A DNA stretch of 64,000 nt from Sphingobacteriales bacterium (GCA_016235125.1 JACRLZ010000003.1:1-64000); one strand, 5' to 3'; counted from the stretch's first letter, positions 25,101-32,970 are shown. Translations and numbers: made by a program. Notes: generated from the letters alone by a model not told the origin.

Positions 25101-25479
25101 CATCAATAGCATCACCGTGCCCTGCCAGGTAGATAAAAAGCCGGTCCCCCTGCTGAAGTTTTTTGACTTTCAACCATTGAAATCCTTTTGAATAAAAATT
25201 GGCAAGAGTGGCCTGTTCATTCAGGAGGCAGTATATATTATCATCAGGCAATTTGCCTCCGCCGGGTGACTTCAGGAAATCCCTGAACATTTCAGCATCC
25301 TTGTCAGCGTAAGTCAATGGTCTTACAAATTTGTAATTGGAAATGCCCATGATCATAGCAAAGGTCTGGGGCCCTGCGATGGTTGAATCCCTTGGTTTAG
25401 GCGGCGCCTGTCCATAAATGGATTGACCAGTGACCGCAAATAAAACGCAGCCAAGAATTATGGAAAGGTTTTTTGGCAT
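22150..25479 (-). CDS. Secreted caspase-fold (C14) protease with long TPR array
   Basis: 1109 residues. A signal peptide (about 1-23, ending SIYGQA) implies export. Residues about 40-260 form the caspase p20-like domain: AMIMGISNYKFV, DRLFIYLAGHGD with catalytic His121, and VYFIMDACRTS with catalytic Cys178; both catalytic residues are intact. A linker (about 300-430) leads to well over a dozen TPR units of the form YDSA..YY.KA up to residue ~1090. TPR arrays usually bind partner proteins. The gene is divergent from the CHASE2 and FecR-like genes with a 144-base gap, which suggests a shared role. No peptide target can be deduced. Confidence 0.9.
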   Translation of the reverse strand: MPKNLSIILGCVLFAVTGQSIYGQAPPKPRDSTIAGPQTFAMIMGISNYKFVRPLTYADKDAEMFRDFLKSPGGGKLPDDNIYCLLNEQATLANFYSKGFQWLKVKKLQQGDRLFIYLAGHGDAIDEDQFFYLAYDCNPAGDKNNYLVGGAIQLFNLKKKIASETAKGVEVYFIMDACRTSELPGGSEGQNFLNSAISEKRAGEIIMLATGAGQESLEDATIGAGHGLFTYYLVDGLTGEADKEGSADNKITLDEIQKYVDKNVPAIAQQRFKRKQDPFFCCNDNSSKIVSIVDTVYLKKWIELKQLQSKNAGTAAVSPRGRGLGFTADTLLIEAYNYFNQAVKDSRLIGRESAEYYYDIMARNFPGNSYTIDAQSTLAVEFINFAQSKINLYLDCKDASSVQKLRAQIDEDEKMDEVTSSLDRMEKVAQQEFYEVGNMLEKAINIIKEDDPDFAKSLMGRMYFFKARGYFGRNRRTVDINKAFEYAYTAYAADKNAAYILNTLSNLHLDNNRYDSAIFYAGKAIVAAPKWRYPYVTLAFCYKTLNRPDSAIKYYGKSVELDPENADAWVDLGHYYYSLGKGDSAIVYYEKALKINARNVYASNNLGWLYHDRKDYERSIVYFKRAIDADPKFINAYNGISKTFFEMEEYDSARIYYSKAFANYQDKSIVNNYIGNFYRDLKAYDSAKVYYRMAAQLDPNYEEAYNNLGRSSFALKQLDSANYYYRRALVANPYSAFALINIGMVFKEMKIPDSTYFYFQQAVRLEPGNPSILNSLGVVYGQDKNYDSAKQYFRKALFVKPDYKPASKNLMLIFRELNQLDSITNFIKGTSLFDPNSPSFMNDMGMTFFEQKRFDSARIYMRRAITKEPNNPQWFNNMGLVLQGMKQYDSAKTYMQRAMRMMPNNPVFAQNLSGVFKQLKKLDSAAYYYKKIILRPDVPEAEAFQNIGNFFTDIKVYDSAIAYYKQVMRVKPDYAAPYARTGNAFLSLEMTDSAIVYLKKAVQLDSNSYSALHGLGLAYHAALKYDSAIVYIQKAIRKDPGKGKVYFELACSYAMSNQSDQAILYLNQAYQRGYKNTEALLTDPDLSSLKNLKGFQDLLDKYVPGWRNQ

Positions 25480-25623
25480 AATTTCGACCGACTAATTTAC
25501 GGATTTACAGGGGAATGTCAGCTACTACTTACAGGTAAAAATCAGCATTGGCTAAAGCCATGTTGCGTTAAAGAGCTGAATGGTTGCAGCCCAACAGATG
25601 TTTATCAAATCATTAAAAAGTTT

Positions 25624-26895
25624 ATGAGCCATAACCACGAAAGCGAACAAGCACCTCAAAAAAGAAAAGGCTTCAAACACCATGCAAAAAAAGTGCATGG
25701 GCGGGTTACCAAATACCTTACAGAAAGGGATACAATTCTGGCAACTATCTGGGTGTTTGTATTCATAATAGCATTAGGCTCCATTCCACTGAACCTCGGG
25801 ATCATGAATCCGGTAAAGCTGGGTTTGAAAGACTTTGATTTCAATGATATTACTTATTCCAAACTGGGGAAGGGAGAAAGAACACCGGTTGACAGCAATA
25901 TTGTTATAGTCAATATCGGATATGCCAACCGGGAAGAGCTGGCTATGATGATTGATGCAGTTGGTGCCATGAACCCAAAAGTAATGGCCCTTGATGCACT
26001 TTTTTATGGTCCGAGGGATCCGCACCAGGACTCTTTATTAAGCGAAACATTCAGAAAATATAAAAACCTGATTGTAGCAAGAAGACTCGAGTTGCATGGT
26101 AAGGAAGGTGATACAGTATCCTTTGCAGGAGATTATTTCAATACCGCTTCACAATATGCACATGTTAATCTTTTCACTGATTCAATATCAAGTGTACGTT
26201 CATTCGAACCTTTTTTTGAAGACTATTCGCATAAAAGATACCCTTTTTTTGCAACAGCCATCGTCAAGGCATTTGATTCTGCTGCCTACAAAAAACTGGA
26301 GAATTACGGAACCAAGAAAGTGATCATTAATTATACCCGGCATGTTGGCCGATACCTGTTACTTCAGTTTGAGGATATAATTGCCGGAAATATTGAAGAA
26401 AAAGCAATCGGAGGTAAAATAGTCCTTTTGGGATTTGTAGATAATAACAGGGACAACCTCGAGGATAAATTTTTTACTCCTATGAATGAAAGGTTTGCAG
26501 GCAAATCCATTCCGGACATGAGTGGTATTGTTATCCACGCCAATATTATTTCCATGGCACTTGCAAAAGATTATATTAAAAAAGTACCTTTATGGGGCAA
26601 TTTACTGCTGGCCATCCTGGTATGCTGGATACATATGTCATTTTTTATCCATTATTACCTTGAAAGCCATATATGGTTTCACCTTGCGGCAAAAATTGCA
26701 CAAGTTCTTTCTGCCATCCTTTTTGTGTGGTTAGGCATCTATTTGTACGACAGGTATCGTCTGAAAGTGGATATGAAGCTTAGCATTGTGGTAATTGTTA
26801 TGGCTGTTGACGTAATTTATTTTTATGAGGCATGGGCTGTGTGGATGCATAAAAAATTTAATTTCAGAACTGTTTTCAAACCTCATCACCATTAA
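25624..26895 (+). CDS. CHASE2-domain membrane sensor without output domain
   Basis: 423 residues. A His/Lys-rich cytoplasmic N-terminus (about 1-35) precedes TM1 (about 38-58). The extracytoplasmic CHASE2 domain runs about 65-320: DITYSKLG, NIVIVNIGYANREELAMMI, PKVMALDALFYGPRD, GGKIVLLGFVD, and MSGIVIHANIIS. Three further helices follow (about 323-345, 355-375, 383-403), then a short tail ending HHH. CHASE2 domains sense unknown ligands and normally feed kinases or cyclases; none is attached here. It is in an operon with the FecR-like gene (28-base gap) and divergent from the caspase-TPR gene. Confidence 0.9.
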   Translation: MSHNHESEQAPQKRKGFKHHAKKVHGRVTKYLTERDTILATIWVFVFIIALGSIPLNLGIMNPVKLGLKDFDFNDITYSKLGKGERTPVDSNIVIVNIGYANREELAMMIDAVGAMNPKVMALDALFYGPRDPHQDSLLSETFRKYKNLIVARRLELHGKEGDTVSFAGDYFNTASQYAHVNLFTDSISSVRSFEPFFEDYSHKRYPFFATAIVKAFDSAAYKKLENYGTKKVIINYTRHVGRYLLLQFEDIIAGNIEEKAIGGKIVLLGFVDNNRDNLEDKFFTPMNERFAGKSIPDMSGIVIHANIISMALAKDYIKKVPLWGNLLLAILVCWIHMSFFIHYYLESHIWFHLAAKIAQVLSAILFVWLGIYLYDRYRLKVDMKLSIVVIVMAVDVIYFYEAWAVWMHKKFNFRTVFKPHHH

Positions 26896-26923
26896 TAACT
26901 ATTTGATATTAACCTTAAACAAA

Positions 26924-27820
26924 ATGAAAAAATTGAAATTCTTTATCCCCTTACTGGTCTTTGCAGCAACTGCCGGAGCACAAAGCGATTTTCTCCTTTA
27001 TAGTCTTAAAGGAAATGTATCCGTGGTAGAAAATGGAGTTGAAACTAAAGCCAAAATCGGCAAAATGCTTAACAGCGCAGCCACACTTAAGATTGCAACC
27101 GGAGGTACAGCCACGCTGATTTGTAATGAATCAGCTATGTTTACTATTTCAAAGGCTGGCAATTATCCTCTTAGCAAGTTTGGCGACTCCTGCAAAGTAA
27201 CCGGAGGCTCTGTCAGCGCCAATTATGTAAAATATGTCTGGGCTTCTATGACCAAATCGTCCGGCACACCCGGCAGCAACAGAAAAGCATTCATGAATAC
27301 AGTGGGTGCTGTAAGCAGATCAATCAATAACGTCTGGATTGACCCAAGACTTGATACTGTGAACTATTCCGGCGGTGATTTTCCGCTTTCATGGAAATCA
27401 TATGCTGATGCAAAAGAATTTGAGTTCCTGCTCTACAACAATGATAATATCACTGAACCGGCTTATAAAACAACCGTCACAAAGCTTAAAATACCTATCC
27501 CGGACATATGCAAGCTAATGTCAGCAGGAAAAAGTTATTACTGGACTGCTGCTGTAAAAGGAGAAGAAAATGATGAGCTGAAAGTGTTGAATTTTGTAAG
27601 CAAGGAAAGCTTTGAAAAAACACTTGCAGGTTTCAAATCTTTCGGCGCACCCGGAGAAACCCCGGCGCAACAGGCTTACCGTGTGGCTTTCATGCTGGAA
27701 GATGCCCATTACCTTTCTGAAGCCTACCAGCATTACAGTAAAGCGGCTACACTGGACTCATCAAATGTTTTGTACCGTTCTACCCTGATGTCATTTAAAA
27801 AAGATTATGAAATAAAATAA
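26924..27820 (+). CDS. FecR-like exported protein
   Basis: 298 residues from the ATG at 26924 (MKKLKFFIPLLVFAATAGAQ), which gives a clear signal peptide; the longer frame before it was rejected. Residues about 22-100 (YSLKGNVSVVENGVETKAKIGKMLN, LKIATGGTATLI) look like the beta-sandwich FecR domain. The middle resembles an Ig-like strand region (FPLSWKSYADAKEFEFLLYN), and the end (YRVAFMLEDAHYLSEAYQHYSKAATLDSSN) looks like one TPR unit. Probably periplasmic. It is cotranscribed with CHASE2. Function unknown; context suggests it belongs to a signalling or stress module with the caspase-TPR protein. Confidence 0.75.
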   Translation: MKKLKFFIPLLVFAATAGAQSDFLLYSLKGNVSVVENGVETKAKIGKMLNSAATLKIATGGTATLICNESAMFTISKAGNYPLSKFGDSCKVTGGSVSANYVKYVWASMTKSSGTPGSNRKAFMNTVGAVSRSINNVWIDPRLDTVNYSGGDFPLSWKSYADAKEFEFLLYNNDNITEPAYKTTVTKLKIPIPDICKLMSAGKSYYWTAAVKGEENDELKVLNFVSKESFEKTLAGFKSFGAPGETPAQQAYRVAFMLEDAHYLSEAYQHYSKAATLDSSNVLYRSTLMSFKKDYEIK

Positions 27821-27838
27821 ATTCCTGATAATGTTTTG

Positions 27839-27868
27839 AAAGCCGTTGCATTTTGCAGCGGCTTTTTT
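27839..27868 (+). terminator. Intrinsic terminator after the FecR-like gene
   Basis: An 11-bp stem with one G-U pair, AAAGCCGTTGC (27839-27849) and GCAGCGGCTTT (27855-27865), loop ATTTT, then further T's. It ends just 10 bases before the rlmH ATG. Confidence 0.85.
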
Positions 27869-27875
27869 ATTTTCG
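27846..27875 (+). promoter_or_regulatory. Possible rlmH promoter inside the terminator
   Basis: TTG at 27846-27848, then 19 bases, then TATTTTCG at 27868-27875 (one mismatch to TAnnTTTG). The ATG of rlmH is at 27879. The -33 element lies in the terminator stem and the -7 element overlaps its T-run. Confidence 0.4.
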
Positions 27876-27878
27876 GTC

Positions 27879-28352
27879 ATGAAAATTTCCTTTTGGGCAA
27901 TCGGTAAAACAAACGAAGCTTATGTTAAGCAAGGTGTGGAAGAATTTACCCGCCGTATCTCAAAATATTTTAAAGTAGAATGGACCCTCATTCCCATGCC
28001 GAAAAATGCCGGAATGATGAGTGAAATGGACCTGAAGAAAAAAGAGGGTGAAATGATATTAGAGTGGTTGGATAAATCAGATTACCTGGTAGCATTGGAC
28101 GAAAAAGGAAAACAACTGAATTCTAGCGGGCTGGCAAACTTCATTCAACTGAGGGCAAATGAAAGTGTAAAGAATCTTGTATTTGTAATTGGCGGCGCAT
28201 TTGGTTTACATGAAGCTGTGCTGATGAGAGCTGATTTTAAATGGAGTCTTTCATCGCTTACATTCCCCCATCAGTTAGTGCGGCTGATACTGGCGGAACA
28301 GGTTTACCGGGCCTGTACCATTTTACGAAATGAAAAATATCACCATAGTTAG
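27879..28352 (+). CDS. rlmH: 23S rRNA (pseudouridine1915-N3)-methyltransferase RlmH
   Basis: 157 residues from the ATG at 27879 (MKISFWAIGKT). The SPOUT knot is visible: LVALDEKGKQLNSSGLANFI, VFVIGGAFGLHE, then LSSLTFPHQLVRLILAEQVYRA and the invariant tail LRNEKYHHS. It methylates pseudouridine 1915 in helix 69 of 23S rRNA. The start codon lies 10 bases after the terminator of the upstream gene, so the message should have almost no leader. Confidence 0.97.
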   Translation: MKISFWAIGKTNEAYVKQGVEEFTRRISKYFKVEWTLIPMPKNAGMMSEMDLKKKEGEMILEWLDKSDYLVALDEKGKQLNSSGLANFIQLRANESVKNLVFVIGGAFGLHEAVLMRADFKWSLSSLTFPHQLVRLILAEQVYRACTILRNEKYHHS

Positions 28353-28376
28353 ACATATAAGATATAAATTTAAAAG

Positions 28377-29033
28377 ATGAACGAAATTCAACAATATCCC
28401 ATTACCATCGCCCTGATTGCAGCTAATGTCATCATTTCATTGGTGGCAATGAATAACCAGGATGTTTTGTCAAAAACCATCATGTGGCCTTATGGCGTGA
28501 AAAAATACAACCAGTTCTACCGGTTTATCACCAGTGGTTTTATTCATGCCGACTACATGCATCTTTTCTTTAACATGTTCACACTTTTTTTCTTCGGGAA
28601 AGCAGTTGAGCCTGCTTTTGAAGTCCTTGGTTTGGGTGGCGCCATATCCTACATTGCTCTTTATTTTATCGGGCTTATCATTTCAGATATTCCAACCTAC
28701 CTGAAACAAAAAGATAATTATAATTATCATTGTCTTGGGGCTTCCGGTGCTGTATCAGCGGTGGTTTTCGCTGCAATTGTTTTTAATCCATGGGGCAGCA
28801 TTTACATTTATGGCGCTATAAAGATCTCAGCCTTTGTATATGCCATCCTGTATATCTTTTATTGTGTAGCCATGTCGAGGCGGGGCGGCGATAATATAAA
28901 CCATGATGCCCATTTATGGGGTTCCGTTTTCGGGCTTGGCTTTACCATCACACTCATTGCTGCCATGCAACCCTGGATGTTTGATATAATCCTTGAAGAA
29001 CTGAAGCATCCGAGCTTATTTGGCCGGGGTTAG
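28377..29033 (+). CDS. Rhomboid-family intramembrane serine protease
   Basis: 218 residues, six membrane helices. HADYMHLFFNMFTLFFFG carries the conserved His and Asn, GASGAVSAVVFA has the catalytic Ser123, and NHDAHLWGSVFG has the catalytic His179. It would cleave membrane proteins near helix ends; the target is unknown. It follows rlmH by 24 bases and its 3' end overlaps the convergent tilS 3' end by 18 bases. Confidence 0.93.
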   Translation: MNEIQQYPITIALIAANVIISLVAMNNQDVLSKTIMWPYGVKKYNQFYRFITSGFIHADYMHLFFNMFTLFFFGKAVEPAFEVLGLGGAISYIALYFIGLIISDIPTYLKQKDNYNYHCLGASGAVSAVVFAAIVFNPWGSIYIYGAIKISAFVYAILYIFYCVAMSRRGGDNINHDAHLWGSVFGLGFTITLIAAMQPWMFDIILEELKHPSLFGRG

Positions 29034-30386
29034 TTGAATACAAAGGACTTTTTTTGTTTTATCCGTTACTTTGAATCTTTCATCAATCCGGTAACCTACC
29101 ACCCAGATGATTCGCTGGTTGCTTTCCATCACCCATACTTTTTCTTTTTCAGTCTTTGACAGTTTTTGATCAATAAAGAAGCGGGACAGTTTTTTCTTTC
29201 CCTGCCTGCCGGCAGGCAGGTTCTTCATGCCAAGAGGATAAAAATAATCCCCGGTCTTCCATTTACGCAGAAGCAAGGGGAAGCCTATTTCTTTCATATC
29301 CAGGCAGGCTGCTGAGTTTGAAACCGGTAATTTGCATTTTTCACCCGGAAGCTGTTTAAATTCCAAACTGCCCATTGCGAATTGCAAATTTTTATCTCCT
29401 TCTTCAATAATAATATTTTCCGAATCAATTGCTATACCGGGACTAATGATAAACCAATGCCGGTGCCGGATGATCCGGTATTCTCCGGAAGGTGATTGAG
29501 TATATTTTCCGGATTCACTCTCCGAAAGCTTTATTACTTCATCTACCTGCTTTTCAGTAAACCCATAATTGGAAATAATTTCATAAATAAGAGCTTTGTT
29601 ATCGTAACCCATTAATTGTTTAACCGGGATATAAAGCTCCTTCCCTTTTACTTTGCATAGTTTCTTTATGATAGCATCAGCACCAAGCCTGTACAATTTC
29701 TCAATTTCCCTAAATCGGTCGATATTGTCTGCGAGATTTCTCTTTACCTGTGGATACACTTTGGTAATGGCTGGAATGATTTCATTGCGAAAAACATTAC
29801 GGGTGTATTTGGATGACTTATTGGATGAATCTTCCACCCAATCCAGTTTATTTTCCCTGGCAAACGCAACCAGCTCTTCTTTTGAAAATTCAAGCAATGG
29901 TCGGCGGATATAGCCTGATTTTTCAGGGATCCCTGTCAAACCAGATAAGCCAGTTCCTCTGAAAAAATTCATCAGAACTGTTTCAATATTATCATCCCTA
30001 TGATGAGCCGTAAGGAGATGGTTAATTGGTTTATCAGTTAATTCGTTAATTAGTTCTTTAAACCAATTGTACCTTAACTCTCTGGCCGTTTCCTGAATTG
30101 AAAGTTTGTTTTCAGCAGCATACTTCTGTGTCTCAAATCTCTCAACCTTAACCTCAACCCCATACTTACTTCCCAGTGACTTCACAAACGCCTCGTCCCT
30201 TTCACTTTCCTCATCTCTTAGCTGAAAATTGCAATGGGCAATTGTAAAATCATATCCTGCCTGTTTACATAGCTCACATAGCACAACAGAATCTACTCCG
30301 CCGCTAACAGCGAGGAGCAATTTATCTTTTGGGGAGAAAAGATCAGCAGATTTAATATGTTCTGTGAACCGCAGTTTTAAATTCAT
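29016..30386 (-). CDS. tilS: tRNA(Ile)-lysidine synthase TilS
   Basis: 456 residues from the ATG at 30386 (MNLKLRFTEHI). The PP-loop is LLAVSGGVDSVVL (SGGVDS at 28-33), followed by HCNFQLR, TAHHRDDNIET and RPLLEFSKEEL. The C-terminal TilS domain has the KWKTGDYFYPLGM block. It modifies C34 of tRNA-Ile(CAU) to lysidine, an essential step. After PLGM the usual KGKKK is interrupted by NLPAGRQ, encoded by a perfect 20-bp palindrome at 29201-29220. The frame is kept, so the enzyme is probably active. Confidence 0.95.
   Translation of the reverse strand: MNLKLRFTEHIKSADLFSPKDKLLLAVSGGVDSVVLCELCKQAGYDFTIAHCNFQLRDEESERDEAFVKSLGSKYGVEVKVERFETQKYAAENKLSIQETARELRYNWFKELINELTDKPINHLLTAHHRDDNIETVLMNFFRGTGLSGLTGIPEKSGYIRRPLLEFSKEELVAFARENKLDWVEDSSNKSSKYTRNVFRNEIIPAITKVYPQVKRNLADNIDRFREIEKLYRLGADAIIKKLCKVKGKELYIPVKQLMGYDNKALIYEIISNYGFTEKQVDEVIKLSESESGKYTQSPSGEYRIIRHRHWFIISPGIAIDSENIIIEEGDKNLQFAMGSLEFKQLPGEKCKLPVSNSAACLDMKEIGFPLLLRKWKTGDYFYPLGMKNLPAGRQGKKKLSRFFIDQKLSKTEKEKVWVMESNQRIIWVVGYRIDERFKVTDKTKKVLCIQLTPAK
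29201..29220. repeat. 20-bp perfect palindrome inserted in tilS
   Basis: CCTGCCTGCC followed by its exact reverse complement. It encodes the LPAGRQ residues within a conserved part of TilS. It is much richer in GC than the surrounding sequence. Palindromes of this kind are dispersed in some Bacteroidota genomes. Confidence 0.85.
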
Positions 30387-30414
30387 GAGACTTAAAACAC
30401 AAAGAAACAAAATG

Positions 30415-30422
30415 TATTTTTG
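30415..30422 (+). promoter_or_regulatory. TATTTTTG element next to the start of the small membrane protein gene
   Basis: A perfect TAnnTTTG match, 3 bases before the ATG at 30426. With transcription starting a few bases downstream, the message would begin at or inside the start codon. No TTG partner is seen, so a different true start or promoter is possible. Confidence 0.4.
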
Positions 30423-30425
30423 ATT

Positions 30426-30749
30426 ATGACAGAGACAACGAAAAGAGACAAACAGTTGAATTGGCTTTGCAGGGTTTTAATAATTGGGGATATCGCCGTT
30501 ATATTATCAGGCTATTTCTCCTGGTTTCAAACAAAAAATCAACTCATTAGTCGACTCATTCCTAAAAGAATTATTTATGAAATTTTCAGCGATGACGGAG
30601 ATATGAGGTTTAAAATTTCGATAATTGCAGCAGTAATTTTTCTGGCTGGCCTCTTGCTTTATTCATTCAGAAAAATGCTGTTTGCCATCATTTTATTCAG
30701 TACTGTCATAATCTTTTTTTTCTTTCATGAGTTTCTTCTCAAAATGTGA
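30426..30749 (+). CDS. Small membrane protein, unknown
   Basis: 107 residues from the ATG at 30426. Two hydrophobic helices (about 12-32 and 62-105, the second probably a pair) flank a basic linker (LIPKRIIYEIFSDDGDMRFK). The tail is unusually Phe- and Ile-rich (ILFSTVIIFFFFHEFLL). I do not recognise the family. It is divergent from tilS and its 3' end overlaps the convergent TPR gene by 11 bases. Confidence 0.55.
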   Translation: MTETTKRDKQLNWLCRVLIIGDIAVILSGYFSWFQTKNQLISRLIPKRIIYEIFSDDGDMRFKISIIAAVIFLAGLLLYSFRKMLFAIILFSTVIIFFFFHEFLLKM

Positions 30750-31050
30750 GTTCCTCATACGCTGCCCTCAACTCATTATAGGAATGATTATCCCCCGCTT
30801 TCTTCGCTTCTTCCATCCCTCCCTCATAAACTTTTATAGCTTCATCTGTGTTATTAATCCGTTCCAGCAATTTTGCCAGATGATAATAGCTACCGATATA
30901 ACCCGGTTCCCGGCTTAAGATCTCTTCAAACAATTCCCTGGCATCTTTATCATTACCCATCTTTATATACTCCAGCGCCAATGCATGTTTGATGAAACTG
31001 TCATTGGGATTTTCGGTTAAAAATTCCTTCAGTTTTGCAATTCTGTCCAC
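30739..31050 (-). CDS. Small TPR protein
   Basis: 103 residues with a GTG start (no ATG is available before an upstream TAA). Two to three TPR units are visible: HALALEYIKMGNDKDARELFEEILSREPGYIGSYYHLAKLL, then NNTDEAIKVYEGGMEEAKKAGD. Cytoplasmic, a likely protein-binding adaptor of unknown partner. It is divergent from etfB. Confidence 0.75.
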   Translation of the reverse strand: MDRIAKLKEFLTENPNDSFIKHALALEYIKMGNDKDARELFEEILSREPGYIGSYYHLAKLLERINNTDEAIKVYEGGMEEAKKAGDNHSYNELRAAYEELTF

Positions 31051-31098
31051 CCTGAAAAATTCTTAGTTATTAATTCCATAAATATTGGCCTTCTGCCT

Positions 31099-31106
31099 TA
31101 TCTTTG
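31099..31106 (+). promoter_or_regulatory. -7 element (TATCTTTG) for etfBA
   Basis: A perfect TAnnTTTG match 45 bases upstream of the etfB ATG. The only nearby TTG (31085-31087) is 11 bases away, shorter than usual. Confidence 0.55.
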
Positions 31107-31151
31107 CTTAGTTGCATAAACAACCATTTATTAAAAGACTTAATTCCCGTA

Positions 31152-31895
31152 ATGAAAATTTTAGTTTGTATAAGCAAAACACCTGACACCACAGCAAAAA
31201 TAGCCTTCACCGATAACAACACGAAATTCGACGGTAACGGGGTGCAGTGGATCATCAATCCATACGACGAATGGTATTCATTGGTCAGAGCCATTGAACT
31301 GAAAGAAGCAGATGCTTCTGTGGTTATTCACCTGGTAACAGTTGGCGCTGCAGATGCTGACCCCATAATCCGTAAAGCCCTTGCACTCGGCGGTGATGAA
31401 GCTATAAGAGTGAATGCAGACAGCCACGACAGCTATTATGTAGCTTCTCAAATAGCAGAAGTGGCAAAACAAGGAAGTTATGATCTGGTATTTACCGGAA
31501 AAGAGACAATTGATTATAATGGCTCATCCATTGGCGGTATGCTGGCTGAACTGCTTGACCTGCCTTATATAGCCTTAGCTTCAAAATTTGAGCTAGCAGG
31601 CACTAAAGCTATCGTTACAAGAGAAATTGAGGGGGGCGAAGAAACCTGTGAAGTGGCACTGCCCGCCGTCATCAGTTGCCAGAAAGGAATGGCAGAGGCA
31701 AGAATTCCTAATATGAGGGGAATAATGGCTGCCCGAACAAAACCGTTGAAAGTGGTGGAGCCTGTATCAGCTGATTCATTAACGGGCATTCAAAGCTTTA
31801 GCTTACCTCCTGCCAAGGCCGGAGTTAAACTGGTGGATCCAGAAAATGTAAGCGAACTGGTACGATTGCTACATGAAGAAGCAAAAGCCATTTAA
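31152..31895 (+). CDS. etfB: Electron transfer flavoprotein, beta subunit
   Basis: 247 residues from the ATG at 31152 (MKILVCISKTPDTTAKIAF). IIRKALALGGDEAIRV, LVFTGKETIDYNGSSIGGMLAELL and the later MRGIMAARTKPLKVV are ETF-beta blocks; the last resembles the EtfB signature and AMP site. With EtfA it carries electrons from acyl-CoA dehydrogenases to the quinone pool. etfA follows after 29 bases. Confidence 0.95.
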   Translation: MKILVCISKTPDTTAKIAFTDNNTKFDGNGVQWIINPYDEWYSLVRAIELKEADASVVIHLVTVGAADADPIIRKALALGGDEAIRVNADSHDSYYVASQIAEVAKQGSYDLVFTGKETIDYNGSSIGGMLAELLDLPYIALASKFELAGTKAIVTREIEGGEETCEVALPAVISCQKGMAEARIPNMRGIMAARTKPLKVVEPVSADSLTGIQSFSLPPAKAGVKLVDPENVSELVRLLHEEAKAI

Positions 31896-31924
31896 ACCTA
31901 ATTAAAAAAATTCAAAATTATTAT

Positions 31925-32890
31925 ATGTCAGTTCTGGTTTATATAGACACAGCAGATGGCCATGTTAAAAAAGCCTCTCTTGAAGCAATGACTTACGGTT
32001 CCAAAATAGCTGAGCAGATTGGTACATCGGCTGAAGCCGTTGTCCTGGGTCCAGTTAATGACGACCTCACTTCGCTGGGTAAATATGGAATTAAAAAAAT
32101 ATATAATGTTGCCAATGACTCGCTGAACCATCTCGATGCACAGGTTTACACAAAAGTGGTGGCCCAGGTTGCTGATGCAGCCGGTGCCAAAGTGATCGTC
32201 TTTTCAAACAATACAAATGGAAAAGCTATTGCTCCACGCCTTTCTGCAAGGTTAAAAGCAGGCTTTGTTTCCGGTGCAGTTGCACTGCCGGAGACCAGTC
32301 CCGGATTTACTGTGAAGAAAAGCGTTTTCTCCGCTAAAGCCTTCGCCAATGTTTCTGTTAACACAGATATTAAAATAATAGCCCTTAACCCCAATGCATA
32401 CCAAACCATAGCTACCGATGGAACTGCAGAAGTTATAAGCTTCAACGCAAATGTTGATCCCCCAAAAGTAAAAGTTACGAATGTAACCAAAGCAAGCGGC
32501 GAAGTGCCGCTTACAGAAGCGGAGATTGTAGTAAGCGCCGGCAGAGGAATGAAAGGCCCCGAAAACTGGGGAATGGTGGAAGAACTTGCCAAAACTTTGC
32601 ATGCCGCTACTGCCTGCAGCCGTCCTGTGGCAGATGCACATTGGCGGCCACATAATGAACATGTGGGACAAACAGGTATTGCCATTGCACCCAATCTTTA
32701 TATCGCTATCGGCATTTCAGGGGCAATACAGCATCTCGCCGGGGTGAACAGAAGTAAGGTGATCGTAGTGATCAACAAAGACCCCGAAGCTCCTTTTTTT
32801 AAAGCAGCCGATTATGGTATTGTTGGCGATGCTTTTGAAGTGGTTCCAAAATTTACTGAAGCCATAAAAAAATTAAAGGGAGTTTCCTAA
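31925..32890 (+). CDS. etfA: Electron transfer flavoprotein, alpha subunit
   Basis: 321 residues. The N-terminal domain is an adenine-nucleotide-hydrolase-like fold (VLVYIDTADGHVKKASLEAM). The C-terminal FAD domain has VVSAGRGMKGPENW, VADAHWRPHNEHVGQTG, LYIAIGISGAIQHLAGV and VVINKDPEAPFFKAADYGIVGDAFEVV, the EtfA signature. It forms the soluble heterodimer with EtfB. Confidence 0.97.
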   Translation: MSVLVYIDTADGHVKKASLEAMTYGSKIAEQIGTSAEAVVLGPVNDDLTSLGKYGIKKIYNVANDSLNHLDAQVYTKVVAQVADAAGAKVIVFSNNTNGKAIAPRLSARLKAGFVSGAVALPETSPGFTVKKSVFSAKAFANVSVNTDIKIIALNPNAYQTIATDGTAEVISFNANVDPPKVKVTNVTKASGEVPLTEAEIVVSAGRGMKGPENWGMVEELAKTLHAATACSRPVADAHWRPHNEHVGQTGIAIAPNLYIAIGISGAIQHLAGVNRSKVIVVINKDPEAPFFKAADYGIVGDAFEVVPKFTEAIKKLKGVS

Positions 32891-32970
32891 GGCAATTTAC
32901 CTGCAGAAGCCTTTTGATTTGTGGTTGTGGTTTTTTCTTGCCAACTTAGAGAGGTATTTTTATAACCCCA

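Noticed and set aside
31104-31151. Upstream extension of etfB
   Set aside because: It overlaps the -7 element, uses a non-ATG start, and is not part of the ETF fold.
32146-32694. 182-codon open frame opposite etfA
   Set aside because: Antisense shadow of a confident gene; Ser/Ala/Thr-rich composition with no recognisable domain.
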